Assembly (NCBI GenBank): GCA_020439725.1
Contig: JAGQSE010000061.1
Location: 1-6,331 of the forward strand
DNA length: 6,331 bases
From: Acidobacteriota bacterium
GTDB lineage: Bacteria > Acidobacteriota > Thermoanaerobaculia > Multivoradales > JAHZIX01
Reading direction: 5' to 3'
Position numbers and translations under genes: made by a program. The notes under the pieces are model-generated. The model saw nothing but the letters and a program-made list of their open reading frames with translations, was not told the origin of the DNA and made no database searches. Positions 5,228 to 6,331 of this stretch are shown one piece after another. Numbering within the stretch: position 1 is the first letter of the stretch; each line of letters opens with the position of its first letter.

Positions 5228-5241
5228 CTGCGGTACCGCAG
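5228..5241. promoter_or_regulatory. Perfect 14-bp palindrome, candidate operator of the toxin-antitoxin operon
   Basis: CTGCGGTACCGCAG is identical on both strands. It lies 46 nt upstream of the antitoxin ATG, where a promoter and operator are expected. Half of it, GTACCGCAG (5233-5241), recurs as GTACCACAG at 5214-5222, 19 bp away, or about two helical turns. Toxin-antitoxin complexes commonly repress their own operons through inverted repeats, but the antitoxin here has no obvious DNA-binding domain, so the reader protein is unknown. Confidence 0.45.
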
Positions 5242-5394
5242 CCGGCGGCCGGGTGGGTCGAGGGACCGCCTCGGGGCGTCAGCGACCCCGATCGGCGATC
5301 CATCACCTCCTAGAGACGACAAGCGGTTCCTCCATCTGGCATTTCGAAAGAGATTTTGTCGTTCGCTTCTGAGCCGAGCCCTCTGTTCCGACCC

Positions 5395-6331
<937 letters not shown>

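Noticed and set aside
5182..5322. N-terminal extension of the antitoxin to a start at 5322
   Set aside because: The added residues are Arg/Pro-rich, the sequence covers the likely promoter and palindrome, and ATG 5181 has a well-spaced GGAGG.

Overview
High-GC bacterial chromosomal window, densely packed with genes. No gene-free stretch exceeds about 215 bases. I see no rRNA, tRNA, CRISPR array, insertion sequence or other mobile element. The gene mix is HypB of [NiFe]-hydrogenase maturation, a DUF4388/PATAN signalling protein, a PYP-like photoreceptor and phosphoenolpyruvate synthase. Together with the base composition it fits an Acidobacteriota- or Myxococcota/Deltaproteobacteria-like organism. 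That is inference from gene content only; no taxonomic marker is present.

Layout. (1) 1-564 (+): the C-terminal part of hypB, cut by the window edge just after the P-loop. (2) 650-3010 (+): a tightly coupled three-gene signalling cassette and the most interesting part of the window. Its first protein is a receiver-like domain that has lost the phosphorylation residues, joined to a DUF4388/PATAN domain and an unassigned C-terminal region. The second, overlapping by GTGA, fuses a photoactive yellow protein (PYP) domain to a V4R (4-vinyl-reductase-type) ligand-sensing domain. The third is a small acidic protein of 76 residues with two PWE motifs, overlapping the second gene by 8 nt. (3) 3114-4169 (+): a VOC/glyoxalase-fold protein and 5-formyltetrahydrofolate cyclo-ligase, probably one operon. 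(4) 4175-4381 (-): a small two-helix membrane protein, convergent with the folate gene. (5) 4495-5181 (-): a VapBC-like toxin-antitoxin pair with a PIN-domain toxin, and a perfect 14-bp palindrome upstream. (6) 5395-6331 (-): the C-terminal catalytic part of phosphoenolpyruvate synthase, cut by the right edge.

How the genes may work together. The cassette looks like a sensor unit. The PYP domain keeps the cysteine that would carry p-coumarate and the Tyr and Glu that hold it. The V4R domain keeps a complete predicted zinc site. Either could perceive light or a small molecule and pass the signal to the non-phosphorylatable receiver/PATAN protein, with the 76-residue protein as a possible adaptor. 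No chromophore-synthesis gene (tyrosine ammonia-lyase or coumaroyl-CoA ligase) is in the window, so light sensing is unproven. The flanking genes are ordinary metabolism and maintenance functions.
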